Assembly: GCA_937871985.1 (NCBI GenBank)
Contig: CALMPB010000383.1
Location: 1 to 64,000 of the forward strand
Direction: 5' to 3'
Length of the DNA: 64,000 nt
Source: an uncultured Burkholderiaceae bacterium
GTDB lineage: Bacteria; Pseudomonadota; Gammaproteobacteria; Burkholderiales; Burkholderiaceae
Shown here in pieces: positions 8,714 to 17,309 of this stretch. How positions within the stretch are numbered: position 1 is the stretch's first letter; every line of letters begins with the position of its first letter. The position numbers were made by a program, and so were the translations under genes. The notes beneath the pieces are model-generated. The model was given only the letters and a program-made list of their open reading frames with translations, was not told the DNA's origin and ran no database searches.

Positions 8714-9965
8714 GGCGCAGCTCTCCCGCAACGGCCGACTCGACGCACGACCGCATATCCAGCAGGGTCGGCCTGTAGCCGAAGCCGCCGGCAATATTCG
8801 CCAGCTTCGCGGAAGGCGTCACGAGTGTCTGGAACCCGAACCGGCTCCGGACTTCGGCCGGCGACATGACATAGAAGCAGGTTCCCGTCAGCAGCTCGGC
8901 GCCGGCAGAGAACAGGGTTTGCGACAAGCCGAGGCGGTTCAGTTCTCCCTCGACCTGATGATTGACCGTAATGATCAGCCGCGTGCCGCTTGCAACCTGC
9001 CGCCCGCCGAGGACGTCGACGATTTCCTTGACTTCGAACAGGGAAAGTTGCGGCGCGCTAAACACGACGAGATCGATACGCTGCTGCGTGGCGGGAAACC
9101 GCTGGTAGACCGACGCGATATCCTGCCTGGTCAGCCTGCGCCGGGTAATGTCCCGCATGTCCCCTTGGCATGCCGCATCGAGCGTCGCCGCTTCGGGAGT
9201 CGCGCCGATCACGTGGAACATGGCTGTCGAGCCAAAACTTGCAAGCGATGCGGCAAGGTGTTTCAGTTCATCCACGGTTGGCGAACAATCGGGCGCGACA
9301 ATCGCCGGCACCCTCCAGTAGTCGGCCAGCTCGCTGCCGATCAGCGCGCCCAGCGCCCCCCAATCGCTGGCGCCCTGCAACCGGCCATCGATCTCGAAAA
9401 CATAGGTCGCGCGCCGATTTCCATCAACATGAAAGCCGTATTCCGCGGTGTATCCGGTCAATGCCGCGGCGATCGACGCCGGCCCGCCTTCGTAATTGCT
9501 GCGCGCCCCCATCACGCCATTTGCGAATGCCACGGCCCCGGTATCACCCCAGGCAAGATGTTCGCGAAAGCGCGGCGGACTCACCGTTTGATAATTGATG
9601 CAGGTGGACGTGTCGACAAACCCCATCGAATGAAAGCATTCATGCAATTCGCGCTCTTGCTCGACGTGACTGGAAGACAGGCAAAATTCGCGCCAACGGC
9701 AAAAATCGACGCTGCATGCCGCGGTGGTCGACGGTACCCGTACGCGAGCGCCCTCTCGCGACATCTTTTCCAGCAGGGACAAGCCGTTTTCCCCCATGAT
9801 GCCGATCTCCGCACTGGCATGCACGGAAGCAACGGGCAACAGGCGGGCTGCGCCAAAAAACCTGGCCACGTCGATCTGCTGTTTGATCGCCCAGCGCACG
9901 CTCTCTCCGAAAGCTCCGGCCTGCATGGCCTTTTGCTCGTCGTTCAAAGACAGGGAATCAACCAT
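8706..9965 (-). CDS. Aconitase X catalytic subunit (DUF521)
   Basis: A 419-residue protein of the aconitase X large-subunit family, iron-sulfur dehydratases distantly related to aconitase. Supporting segments are the N-terminal LNDEQKAMQAGAFGESVRWA, the cysteine-bearing stretches TTAACSVDFCRW and DTSTCINY, and GAVAFANGVMGARSNYEGGP. ATG 9965 overlaps the nitrilase stop by eight bases; the extension to 10043 runs inside the nitrilase gene and is rejected. AcnX enzymes dehydrate hydroxy-acids such as cis-3-hydroxyproline. Here no proline-pathway gene is adjacent, and the partners are a nitrilase and an MFS carrier, so another substrate is possible. Confidence 0.87.
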   Translation of the reverse strand: MVDSLSLNDEQKAMQAGAFGESVRWAIKQQIDVARFFGAARLLPVASVHASAEIGIMGENGLSLLEKMSREGARVRVPSTTAACSVDFCRWREFCLSSSHVEQERELHECFHSMGFVDTSTCINYQTVSPPRFREHLAWGDTGAVAFANGVMGARSNYEGGPASIAAALTGYTAEYGFHVDGNRRATYVFEIDGRLQGASDWGALGALIGSELADYWRVPAIVAPDCSPTVDELKHLAASLASFGSTAMFHVIGATPEAATLDAACQGDMRDITRRRLTRQDIASVYQRFPATQQRIDLVVFSAPQLSLFEVKEIVDVLGGRQVASGTRLIITVNHQVEGELNRLGLSQTLFSAGAELLTGTCFYVMSPAEVRSRFGFQTLVTPSAKLANIAGGFGYRPTLLDMRSCVESAVAGELRHG

Positions 9966-10914
9966 GCTGCGAACCGCCTTCCCGCGTGGAAGCCATTTCC
10001 AGCCTGGCGACATCGGGCCGCGCGGAATGCCCGACCACGTCATAGGCTATCTTGGCGGCACGAATCTGCTCTGGATCTATCGTGACGAGCATCAGTCCTT
10101 CTTCATGCTCATTGAGCGGAGTTCCCAGCGCGTTGCCGTGCGGGCCGAATGCGCAAGCAAAGCCGCCCCCTTTCTGCAGAAGGGCCTTGCGTTCCGGGGT
10201 GTCGCAAACCAGATCGATCATCTCGCCCGTCACCAGTGCGCACGGCGCCAATACATAGCACCCACCTTCGGCGGCATAGATCCGGCTCAGGGCATTGTTG
10301 ATTTCCGGACCGATACCTGGACGCTGCGGCTGATTGGCCTGGAAGCTCGGCCAAGCCGCGATATGGATTTCCTCATGCTGCTCGTACAAAGCGTACTTGA
10401 ACAGGGGGTGGCGATGCTCGCTGCAGCACAAACCGCCTACACGCCCCAGCGGCGTCTCAGCCACGTTGAGGTTGCCGGCTCCGCCATCGGCAAACAGGTT
10501 CCGCTCGACGAAACCTGGCTTGAGCTTGCGGCGCTGCCAAAGCGTGTCGCCGTTGTCGCCGATGAGCCACTGGCTGATATACAGCGTGTCGTCCGCCTCT
10601 TCGGCCACACCCATTGCCACCGCAATGCCGTATTTTCGCGCCGCCTCCTTTAAACGCTGCGCGTGGGCGCCCGAAAAATCGAACGCTTCGCGACGGTAGC
10701 GGCTGTTGAAACCACACGACTCGGCCCACTCTTCCGGCCCCAGCCAAACCCACCACGGATAGCCCGGCAGCCAGAGTTCGGGAAATGCAATCAGGCGGGC
10801 GTTCGAAGCTGCCGCATCGCGGATGAGTTCGATGGCCTTGGCGACCGACGCCTCCAGGTTGAGATAATGCGGCGCCGCTTGCACCACGGCGGCCACAAAT
10901 TTGGATTCGATCAT
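9958..10914 (-). CDS. Nitrilase / carbon-nitrogen hydrolase
   Basis: A 318-residue cytoplasmic hydrolase of the nitrilase branch. The Glu-Lys-Cys triad is visible: Glu46 in AFPELWLPGYP, Lys130 in WQRRKLKP and Cys164 in GGLCCSEH. The residue after the nucleophile is Ser where aliphatic nitrilases usually have Trp. It overlaps the MFS gene by four bases (ATGA) and the aconitase X large subunit by eight, so it is the second gene of a four-gene operon. The product, a carboxylate, may feed the dehydratase encoded next. Amidase activity is the main alternative. Confidence 0.88.
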   Translation of the reverse strand: MIESKFVAAVVQAAPHYLNLEASVAKAIELIRDAAASNARLIAFPELWLPGYPWWVWLGPEEWAESCGFNSRYRREAFDFSGAHAQRLKEAARKYGIAVAMGVAEEADDTLYISQWLIGDNGDTLWQRRKLKPGFVERNLFADGGAGNLNVAETPLGRVGGLCCSEHRHPLFKYALYEQHEEIHIAAWPSFQANQPQRPGIGPEINNALSRIYAAEGGCYVLAPCALVTGEMIDLVCDTPERKALLQKGGGFACAFGPHGNALGTPLNEHEEGLMLVTIDPEQIRAAKIAYDVVGHSARPDVARLEMASTREGGSQHG

Positions 10915-12281
10915 TTTTGATCCTCGACAAGAAGTTTCCCCGCCGGCTGCCTGCCGGGCACGCCATTCTGCGCCGGCGCAAACTGCGTGCCGTAGCCGTC
11001 CGGAGCCTTTCGCGACATTATTTCGCGAAGTCTAAGCGCCGATTTTTCGGGCGTCACAAAAATCAATCCAAGCGCTCCTGCAAACAATATTAGTGCACCC
11101 GTCAACGCGAAACCTATTTCATAGGCGTGCGCAAGTCCGGCCTTTTGCGAAAGCAGTTGAATCAGGCCTCCCATGACCATCGGGGCCACCACTCCAGCTA
11201 TCGATGCAACGGCGGTCTCGATCGCAATGGCGCCAGCCCTCTGGGCTGGCGGGCTTACCTCCGAAACCATTGCGGGCCCAAGCGACACGACCACGGTGAT
11301 CGCCCCGAAGGAAACGGCCAGCATGACAATCTTCGCCACTGCGGAGATATCCATCAGCCAAGGCACAAACAGCAAAGCCCCGCCGACAATGAACGCGATA
11401 CTCGTGAAAATGCCTCGCGACACTCGCGAGGCATAGCCACGCCGAGACAAGACCTGAGCGAACCAGCACAGCACGAGGTTGACGGGCGTATTGAGGATGA
11501 CAAACGCGGAGAACAACTGGCCGGCGGTAATGTTTCCGAACCCCAAGCCCTTGTTCAGGTAAGACGGCAGCCAGGTAATGACCAGAGCAAAGCTCCAGAA
11601 AAATGCGAAATGCATGACGGTCGTCACGAACACGGTACGATTCAACAGCAGATGCCGATACGGCGCTCGCGCCGAATTTTCCGCGGAAGGCGCGGACTCG
11701 CTGTTTTTTGCGGCGCCTTGGCCGTCTCCGCCGACAAACAACCATATGACGGCCCAAATCAGCCCAACGATGCCGAGCACCATGAAGTTGGCCCGCCACC
11801 CATGGAATTCCGTGATCGGCGGGATGACCGCACCCGCCAGCAGCAATCCAGCCATCGCCCCTTGGGCAAGCACCCCGACCGGGAGCGCGCGGCGGTCGTC
11901 CGGAAACCAGTTATAAACCGCATGAACGGCAATAGCCCAGGCGGGGCCTTCGGCAATGCCCAGCAATACCCGGCAAATCACCAGCACGCCAAGCGAGGAT
12001 GAAAAATGAATCGGGAACTGGAGTACCGCCCACGATATCCCCATCCACAGCAACAATTTCTTGGCCGATACATGATTCGCCACCAGCCCGACCACGATAC
12101 CCGATAACGAAAACAACCAAAAGAAGCTGCCGCCGAGAAAACCAAACTCGGTCGGCGTGAGGCTGAGATCCTTCATCAGCGGCGGCGCGACCAGCCCAAG
12201 CACCGCCTTGTCCATGAAATTGATGAGCATGAGTACAACCAGCAACACGACGATAAGCCATGCTTGTAGGACTTTGTTCAC
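10911..12281 (-). CDS. MFS transporter
   Basis: Major facilitator carrier of 456 residues with about 12 membrane segments. The N-terminal INFMDKAVLGLVAPPLMKDLSLTP and the loop motif RVLLGIAEGPAWAIAVHAVYNWFPDDRRALPVG are typical of anion:cation symporters related to glucarate and hexuronate carriers. The start is a GTG at 12281 with AGGAGG six bases before it. It is the first gene of the minus-strand operon, probably importing the operon's substrate. The control region 12413-12452 lies about 130 bases upstream. Confidence 0.92.
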   Translation of the reverse strand: MNKVLQAWLIVVLLVVLMLINFMDKAVLGLVAPPLMKDLSLTPTEFGFLGGSFFWLFSLSGIVVGLVANHVSAKKLLLWMGISWAVLQFPIHFSSSLGVLVICRVLLGIAEGPAWAIAVHAVYNWFPDDRRALPVGVLAQGAMAGLLLAGAVIPPITEFHGWRANFMVLGIVGLIWAVIWLFVGGDGQGAAKNSESAPSAENSARAPYRHLLLNRTVFVTTVMHFAFFWSFALVITWLPSYLNKGLGFGNITAGQLFSAFVILNTPVNLVLCWFAQVLSRRGYASRVSRGIFTSIAFIVGGALLFVPWLMDISAVAKIVMLAVSFGAITVVVSLGPAMVSEVSPPAQRAGAIAIETAVASIAGVVAPMVMGGLIQLLSQKAGLAHAYEIGFALTGALILFAGALGLIFVTPEKSALRLREIMSRKAPDGYGTQFAPAQNGVPGRQPAGKLLVEDQK

Positions 12282-12412
12282 GAATTGCCTCCTGGATCGT
12301 TAATATTATTTACGCGCTGTACCGCTGCAGGCGCACCGCTGCCACGACCAAGGCGGCAGCATGTCGGTGACTTTCCAAAGTGGAATCAAGATCGGAGGTC
12401 ACGGCCTTACTC

Positions 12413-12452
12413 GTTGTGTTGACATTGTTGTGTTAACAACGTTGTGTTGTCA
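12413..12452. promoter_or_regulatory. MarR-type operator array between the MFS operon and marR
   Basis: The octamer GTTGTGTT occurs three times at 12413, 12427 and 12441, exactly 14 bp apart. Overlapping them is the palindrome ACAACGTTGT (12436-12445). TTGACA hexamers lie on both strands (12419-12424 plus, 12448-12453 minus), as expected for divergent promoters, though no good -10 is obvious. ACAACGTTGT recurs in front of the sulfatase gene, so the MarR protein encoded in between is the natural candidate to bind both sites. Confidence 0.65.
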
Positions 12453-12567
12453 ATAGGGAAATCAACTGATATCGTCTAGGCTGAGCCATCATGCACAACG
12501 TGGCCGGCCTCGGCATCAGCAATAGGCCGATCCATACCGCACCGCCTCACCTAAAGGTATTTAACGG

Positions 12568-13050
12568 ATGAGCAAACCTTCGAAACAAACTTTAAATCCC
12601 GTCGACGTCACGCAAAACCTGACATATTGGCTCTTGTTGCTCTCGAATACGCTTGCGCGTTCTTCAGCGCGCGACCTGGCGGAAGTGGCGGCCATCACCG
12701 TGCCGGAATGGCGCATCGTATCCGTCGTGGGAAGCCGGGGCTCCATCTCGCTCAACGACCTTGCACGCTCGATCGCGGTCGACAAGGCCTGGGTCAGCCG
12801 TACAGTCGCCAGCCTCGAGAAAAAAGGGTTCCTCCAGAGAAAGGCACTTCCCGCTGACGGACGGCTATTTTTGCTGGAGCTTACCGATACCGGGCATCAA
12901 TTGCACCTCAAGGTCTCAGCCTGGTCGAGGCAGCGGCAAGAGCAACTGAAAGCCATATTCACACCTCAAGAATACGAACAGCTCAAGCAATCCATCGAAC
13001 GGCTTCAATCCGTGGCCGATACGATGCTGGAACAACCCCCGAAAAAATAA
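12568..13050 (+). CDS. MarR-family regulator
   Basis: A 160-residue winged-helix regulator. The recognition region ISLNDLARSIAVDKAWVSRTVASLEKKGFLQRKALPADGR matches the MarR family helix-turn-helix and wing. It lies between two transcription units that share a palindrome: the MFS/nitrilase/AcnX operon upstream, divergent, and the sulfatase gene downstream, 110 bases away. It probably represses both and itself, with release by a pathway intermediate. The ribosome site is weak (AAAGG about ten bases upstream). Confidence 0.9.
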   Translation: MSKPSKQTLNPVDVTQNLTYWLLLLSNTLARSSARDLAEVAAITVPEWRIVSVVGSRGSISLNDLARSIAVDKAWVSRTVASLEKKGFLQRKALPADGRLFLLELTDTGHQLHLKVSAWSRQRQEQLKAIFTPQEYEQLKQSIERLQSVADTMLEQPPKK

Positions 13051-13095
13051 AGACGCAAGCGCAGAGCGGAGCGCCGCTCCCGATAAAATTGTCAA

Positions 13096-13131
13096 AACAA
13101 CGTTGTTATAACAACAATATTCCTTTATACT
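13096..13131 (+). promoter_or_regulatory. Sulfatase promoter with overlapping palindromic operator
   Basis: A good sigma-70 promoter is readable: -35 TTGTTA (13103-13108), 17-bp spacer, -10 TATACT (13126-13131). The -35 is buried in two overlapping perfect palindromes, AACAACGTTGTT (13096-13107) and GTTGTTATAACAAC (13102-13115). A repressor bound there would block RNA polymerase. The core is shared with the array at 12413-12452. Confidence 0.65.
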
Positions 13132-13160
13132 CGACTCGTCTCCCACCGCGCGAGTTCGAC

Positions 13161-14615
13161 ATGCCCAGTTCACCCAGACACTTTCTCATTCTGCTGTCCG
13201 ACGAACACGACCCCAGATACACCGGCTGCTACGGGAATCCTTGGATCAAAACTCCCAATCTGGACAAGCTCGCGGCCAAGGGCGCCTGCTTCGAACACGC
13301 ATACACACCAAGCCCGATCTGCGTTCCCGCGCGCAGCAGCCTTGCCACAGGCCGGTACGTTCACGAAATTCGCTACTGGGACAATGCCATCGCCTACGAG
13401 GGGCGCAGCACAAGCTGGCATCAACGGCTCTCCAACGCAGGCATTCGGGTCGAATCGATCGGCAAGCTGCACTATCGGCGCGAAGACGACCCGACCGGCT
13501 TTGCCGCCCAGCATGAAGCCATGCATATCCAGGACGGAGTAGGACTCGTCTGGGGCTCCATCCGCGATCCGCTGCCTGATCATCGCGGGCCATCCCCGAT
13601 ATTCGACGACCTGGGGCCTGGCGAATCCGCCTACAACCGCTACGACACCCGCATTGCACAGCGTGCCGTTCAATGGCTTGAAGCGCACCACCAGGACGAA
13701 GAACCGTGGGCGCTATTCGTCGGTTTCGTCGCGCCCCACATGCCGCTCGTCGTTCCGGAAGAATACTTCTCCTTGTATTCGGAGATCGTACAGGCGCCAT
13801 CCAAGCTTTTACCGCGCGATGGCGCAGATCGGCACCCATGGGTGGAACGCATGGCGAAATTCTGGGATCACGATGCCGCACTGGGCACCGATGAAAGACG
13901 GCGAATCGCCAGGCAGGCCTACATGGGCCTGGTCACGTTCATCGACGCGCAAATCGGCAAAGTGCTCGATGCCATGCAGCGGCTGGGCCTCGCGGAAAAC
14001 ACGACGGTGCTCTATTCGTCCGACCATGGAGACAATCTCGGCACACGCGGGCTCTGGAATAAATCGACGTTGTATCGCGAGTCGACCGGCATCCCCATGA
14101 TTATCGCGGGGCCGGACATTCCAGCAGGCGTATGGCGGACAACCAACGTAGGGTTGGTCGACGTATACCCGACGGCGCTCGACGCGGTCGGAGTGGCTCC
14201 GACCGCGGAAGAAGGGTCGCTGCCCGGCAAATCGCTGATCGAACTGGCCAATGCGCAAGACGATCTCGACCGTATCGGATTCAGCGAATACCATGCCGTC
14301 GGCGCGGACGGCGCGGCGTACATGCTGGCATATGGACGCTATAAATACCACCATTACGTCAACTATCCCCCCGAGCTCTTCGATCTTCACGACGACCCCG
14401 AAGAAACGACAAACCTTGCACCGCAACGCAAATACAAAACCGTCGTCGATCAGTTCGAGATGCGGTTGAACTCGCTCCTGGATCCCGTGTCGGTCGACGC
14501 TCAGGCAAGACGCGACCAGCAGGATCTCGTGGCTCGGTACGGCGGTGCCGACAAGGCCTGGCATGTGGGCAACAAGGGGGCAACGCCCGCACCGGATGTA
14601 TATCGAATGGCCTGA
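13161..14615 (+). CDS. Sulfatase (Cys-type, formylglycine-dependent)
   Basis: A 484-residue sulfatase of the arylsulfatase/choline-sulfatase family, which hydrolyses sulfate esters. The maturation signature C-V-P-A-R is at residues 54-58; Cys54 would be converted to formylglycine. A metal-binding aspartate is in LLSDEHDPRY near the N-terminus and the SSDHGDNLG motif is in the second half. There is no signal peptide, so it is cytoplasmic. ATG 13161 lies about 30 bases after the -10 of its own promoter; the frame extends to 13089 through the operator and that start is rejected. The stop falls at the edge of the 82-bp repeat copy B. No modifying enzyme gene is in the window. The substrate may be the compound handled by the neighbouring nitrilase/AcnX operon. 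Confidence 0.91.
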   Translation: MPSSPRHFLILLSDEHDPRYTGCYGNPWIKTPNLDKLAAKGACFEHAYTPSPICVPARSSLATGRYVHEIRYWDNAIAYEGRSTSWHQRLSNAGIRVESIGKLHYRREDDPTGFAAQHEAMHIQDGVGLVWGSIRDPLPDHRGPSPIFDDLGPGESAYNRYDTRIAQRAVQWLEAHHQDEEPWALFVGFVAPHMPLVVPEEYFSLYSEIVQAPSKLLPRDGADRHPWVERMAKFWDHDAALGTDERRRIARQAYMGLVTFIDAQIGKVLDAMQRLGLAENTTVLYSSDHGDNLGTRGLWNKSTLYRESTGIPMIIAGPDIPAGVWRTTNVGLVDVYPTALDAVGVAPTAEEGSLPGKSLIELANAQDDLDRIGFSEYHAVGADGAAYMLAYGRYKYHHYVNYPPELFDLHDDPEETTNLAPQRKYKTVVDQFEMRLNSLLDPVSVDAQARRDQQDLVARYGGADKAWHVGNKGATPAPDVYRMA

Positions 14616-14616
14616 C

Positions 14617-14698
14617 ATCCAGCCATGCCACCAGCCTGATCGACATGGACGCCAAATACGCCGACGTCATGTCCACCGCCGGAATTCTCGAGCATATG
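14617..14698 (+). repeat. 82-bp direct repeat, copy B
   Basis: Second copy of the repeat at 8187-8268, with three mismatches (at 14672, 14680 and 14682). It begins immediately after the sulfatase stop codon. Together the copies mark the edges of a 6.4-kb block of six genes. Confidence 0.9.
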
Positions 14699-14713
14699 AA
14701 CTCCGGCGGGTGA
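14617..14713 (+). pseudogene. Remnant of an isochorismatase-family gene (3' end only)
   Basis: Read in the frame of the gene at 7573, this stretch encodes SSHATSLIDMDAKYADVM followed by STAGILEHMNSGG and a stop at 14711-14713. The first 27 or so residues are nearly identical to the C-terminal region of that protein. It has no start and no upstream body, so it is not expressed as a protein. It probably preserves the original end of the isochorismatase gene, cut off when the intervening module was inserted. Confidence 0.8.
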
Positions 14714-14761
14714 ACCCTGTGAACAAGGCCGGCCGATACGCAGCGGTGGGGAAAGCCGGCG

Positions 14762-15871
14762 CTATGCCTCGAGATCCATGGCAATCCGCTGCGTCGCGGC
14801 ATCGATCTCGGCGCTGGATATTTCGTAGGCATCCGCGATGCGGTTCAAAGCCCCCCTGCTGGTGGATTCGACGGCGTGAACCACCTTGGACGGCACCGAA
14901 GGACCGACATTCAAAGTGAACAAGTCGTTGCGCGAGTAATGACCGCAAGTATCGATGATTGCCTTCGCGATTTTTATCATCTGCGCCGGACAGTCGGCGT
15001 AGATGATCGTATCGCCATGAATGGGCCCCGCCATGGATACGCCGATGGGGGCATAGACTGTGCTGCCTCCTTTGGCATAGCCAATATTCAACGTATCCCG
15101 CAATGGGAAATTCTCGGGCAATGCGGATTCATCCATGATGCCGCAAGAGGCCATGACGAAGGCTCCCGCCTCGAAGGCATGCGCCCGGCAAGATGCATAC
15201 CCCCAAAAATGCTCCCCGGTTTCGTCCTGCTCTTCGAGGCTGGGTCCGGTATGCAGACGGAAGGCGCCGGGAAATACCCCAAGATGAATATCCTCGCCCT
15301 GGGAAATCATGTGCGCGCGAGCAAGGGTCATCAGGTGCTCGCCGCAGATCAGTCCACCAATCCGGCCGAAGTCAGTCGCGTAGGTGCGCATTCCACTGCC
15401 GTCGCCGCACCCCCAGACGGCGCGCTCCACGAACGTGGGCATGATCTTGCGATGCCTGCCCAGGATCTTGCCATGGTTGTCGATGAACAATAACGTGTTG
15501 TAGATGGTGTGGCTTGCGGGATCGGAGTCGAGCTCGTTGCAGCCGATGACGACAACCGCGTTGGCACGCGCCGCCGCATCGCAAAGGCGCTGCGTGTCGT
15601 CGCTGGGTATCATGAGCGCATTGTCGTAGAACGCCGTGCGCACCGAGACCCATGCGTCCAGGCGGCTTTCCCAGCCCTCTCCCCAATATGGATAGCCCGA
15701 AACCCAGGTTTCGCTGAAGGCGATGACATTGGCGCCGTTTGCCGCGGCCTCCCGGATCTTCGCGCAGGCAATATCCAGGGTTTTGTCTTTGTCCAGGAAG
15801 GCGGGCGGTGTCTGGACGATGGCAACTCTGACCGCATCGCGTCCGTTGAGAATTTTTTGACGGGCTTGCAT
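14762..15871 (-). CDS. Nitrilase (second, aliphatic/aryl nitrilase type)
   Basis: A 369-residue nitrilase, longer than the one at 9958 and close to the usual size of aliphatic or arylacetonitrile nitrilases. Triad residues are Glu54 (AFSETWVSGYPYWGEG), Lys142 (RHRKIMPTFVERAVWG) and Cys176 (GGLICGEH). The position after Cys is Gly rather than the usual Trp. ATG 15871 is preferred because GGAGA lies about nine bases before it; ATG 15886 and upstream frames lack this. The AraC-type gene at 16005 precedes it on the same strand, the arrangement seen for regulated nitrilases. It presumably converts a nitrile to acid and ammonia. Confidence 0.9.
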   Translation of the reverse strand: MQARQKILNGRDAVRVAIVQTPPAFLDKDKTLDIACAKIREAAANGANVIAFSETWVSGYPYWGEGWESRLDAWVSVRTAFYDNALMIPSDDTQRLCDAAARANAVVVIGCNELDSDPASHTIYNTLLFIDNHGKILGRHRKIMPTFVERAVWGCGDGSGMRTYATDFGRIGGLICGEHLMTLARAHMISQGEDIHLGVFPGAFRLHTGPSLEEQDETGEHFWGYASCRAHAFEAGAFVMASCGIMDESALPENFPLRDTLNIGYAKGGSTVYAPIGVSMAGPIHGDTIIYADCPAQMIKIAKAIIDTCGHYSRNDLFTLNVGPSVPSKVVHAVESTSRGALNRIADAYEISSAEIDAATQRIAMDLEA

Positions 15872-16004
15872 GATCCATGTCTCCATTTTGAGTGGTGGTC
15901 GAACAATCTGCGCTACTTGGCAGATTGACTCTACCCCCACTCTCGCAAGTGCAATGGACGGAAAACGAAGCAAACTCGACTAAAAGCGCACCGGCCTGGC
16001 AGGC

Positions 16005-16940
16005 CTATTCCTGCTCCCGCAGCGCCGCCTTGCGCCAATCGCGGGGCGTCATCCCATAACGGTCGCGGAACACTCTTGAGAAGTGGCTTGGATCCTTGAA
16101 TCCGAGAGATTCGGCCACTTGCCGGATCGTTCGGGAGCGCTGCCCAGGAGAGATCAAGGCTTCGCCAACCCGGGTCAACCTTTCGTTCAGAATGTAGGAA
16201 GCTGGATGATCCCCTTCAAGTGCGAACATTTTCTGCAATGTACGCAAAGAGACCCCCAAACCGACCGCCACGCTTTCCGGCGAAAGCTCCGACATGCCAA
16301 GATTGGCCTTTATGTAATGACGAGCGTGCCAGAGCCTGTCCGCCATTGGCGCCGATCGACTGGCAGACAACTGGGGCGCCAGAGCAAGCCTGGCCAAGTC
16401 AAGCAAGGGACTTTCGGGGCCGCTCCCCAGCTCGGCGGGGTTTTGCTCCGCCACGGCAAAACCAGCCAGCAGCAACCGGCTGGCAAAGCTTGGGACGAGC
16501 GTAGTCGCCGTCAATGGAATCAAATCTTCAGCGCTATTGCCAAGGACGCTGGAGGGAAACCGGAATACCTGCTGGTCAAACTCGGTCAGAAAGCTCAGGC
16601 GATAAGGGCTGCGGGTATCCATTGCCACCATTGTTCCCGGCTTGAGATCCACTGACCTGCCCTGGTGCAACAAGGTGCCGAAACCCCTCTTCTGGTACAT
16701 AAGAATGACGTTCTCGGAATGATCCGACGCAATCGTGGCGGCTGTCCGGCATACCACTTGCGGGGTCCCGCAAGTGAACACCATCCGGGAACGCCCAATA
16801 TCCCGCCAGGACAACCGGCAACGGATTTCCCGGCGTCTGTCCGGGCTGACATCCAGAGAGGCAAAGACCTGCGAAACCGCCTGGGCCCAAAAATCATTAC
16901 GGTCGCGCACGGGAATATCGCACGTGTCGACGGCACTCAT
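16005..16940 (-). CDS. AraC-family regulator (probable nitrilase activator)
   Basis: A 311-residue regulator. The C-terminal third holds the double helix-turn-helix, with VAVGLGVSLRTLQKMFALEG as the first helix pair and IRQVAESLGFKDPSHFSRVF plus RYGMTPRDWRK as the second. The N-terminal part resembles the AraC-binding-like domain of FeaR-type activators. ATG 16940 has GGGAGG five bases upstream; the frame extends to 17126 without support. It is 133 bases upstream of, and co-directional with, the nitrilase gene, so it probably activates that gene in response to a nitrile or its acid. Confidence 0.88.
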   Translation of the reverse strand: MSAVDTCDIPVRDRNDFWAQAVSQVFASLDVSPDRRREIRCRLSWRDIGRSRMVFTCGTPQVVCRTAATIASDHSENVILMYQKRGFGTLLHQGRSVDLKPGTMVAMDTRSPYRLSFLTEFDQQVFRFPSSVLGNSAEDLIPLTATTLVPSFASRLLLAGFAVAEQNPAELGSGPESPLLDLARLALAPQLSASRSAPMADRLWHARHYIKANLGMSELSPESVAVGLGVSLRTLQKMFALEGDHPASYILNERLTRVGEALISPGQRSRTIRQVAESLGFKDPSHFSRVFRDRYGMTPRDWRKAALREQE

Positions 16941-17309
16941 AAGCACCTCCCTACGAGCGTTGCGACGGATGGGAACTTTGAAGCATAGTCCGCGTAGCCC
17001 GCGACAATCCATGCGGGGAAACCCCTGCCAATCAAACGGGATTTTGTATGCATTCCACTGGGGAGTTTCTGACAAAAAATCTGAAAACCATCTTTGTTTC
17101 AATCTTTTTTTACGCAAATCCAACATTCATCAATGACAAACTTGCATTTGAGATTGATTACTATTAACATTCAAACCCGTCAACAAGCAGTAACCATCCG
17201 CCACAAATAACCGGTTTCAGCTTATTTCAAACGGTTTGGCCGGGCGGGCGTCGGCTGTCGTACCACACGGCGGGCGGCTTTTTATTATTTCATTCTCAGG
17301 GTCGCCCTC
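16941..17309. other. Intergenic region between araC and fiu
   Basis: A 369-base stretch with no convincing gene. It holds the araC start region on the minus side and, on the plus side, the iron-responsive promoter described at 17142-17170. The rest shows no clear repeat or hairpin. Confidence 0.6.
17142..17170 (+). promoter_or_regulatory. fiu promoter with overlapping Fur box
   Basis: The 19-mer at 17150-17168 matches the Fur consensus GATAATGATAATCATTATC at 13 of 19 positions. It lies inside a promoter with -35 TTGCAT (17142-17147), 17-bp spacer and -10 TAACAT (17165-17170). Iron-loaded Fur here would shut off fiu and piuC, as is known for Fiu in E. coli. Confidence 0.55.

Noticed and set aside
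8712..10085. Plus-strand open frame of 457 codons opposite the aconitase X large subunit
   Set aside because: Shadow of a recognisable gene; no domain features and rich in Arg/Gln/Pro as expected of antisense reading.
8269..14616. Module considered as a transposon
   Set aside because: The flanking repeats are long, imperfect pieces of a gene rather than short target duplications, and there are no terminal inverted repeats or transposase.
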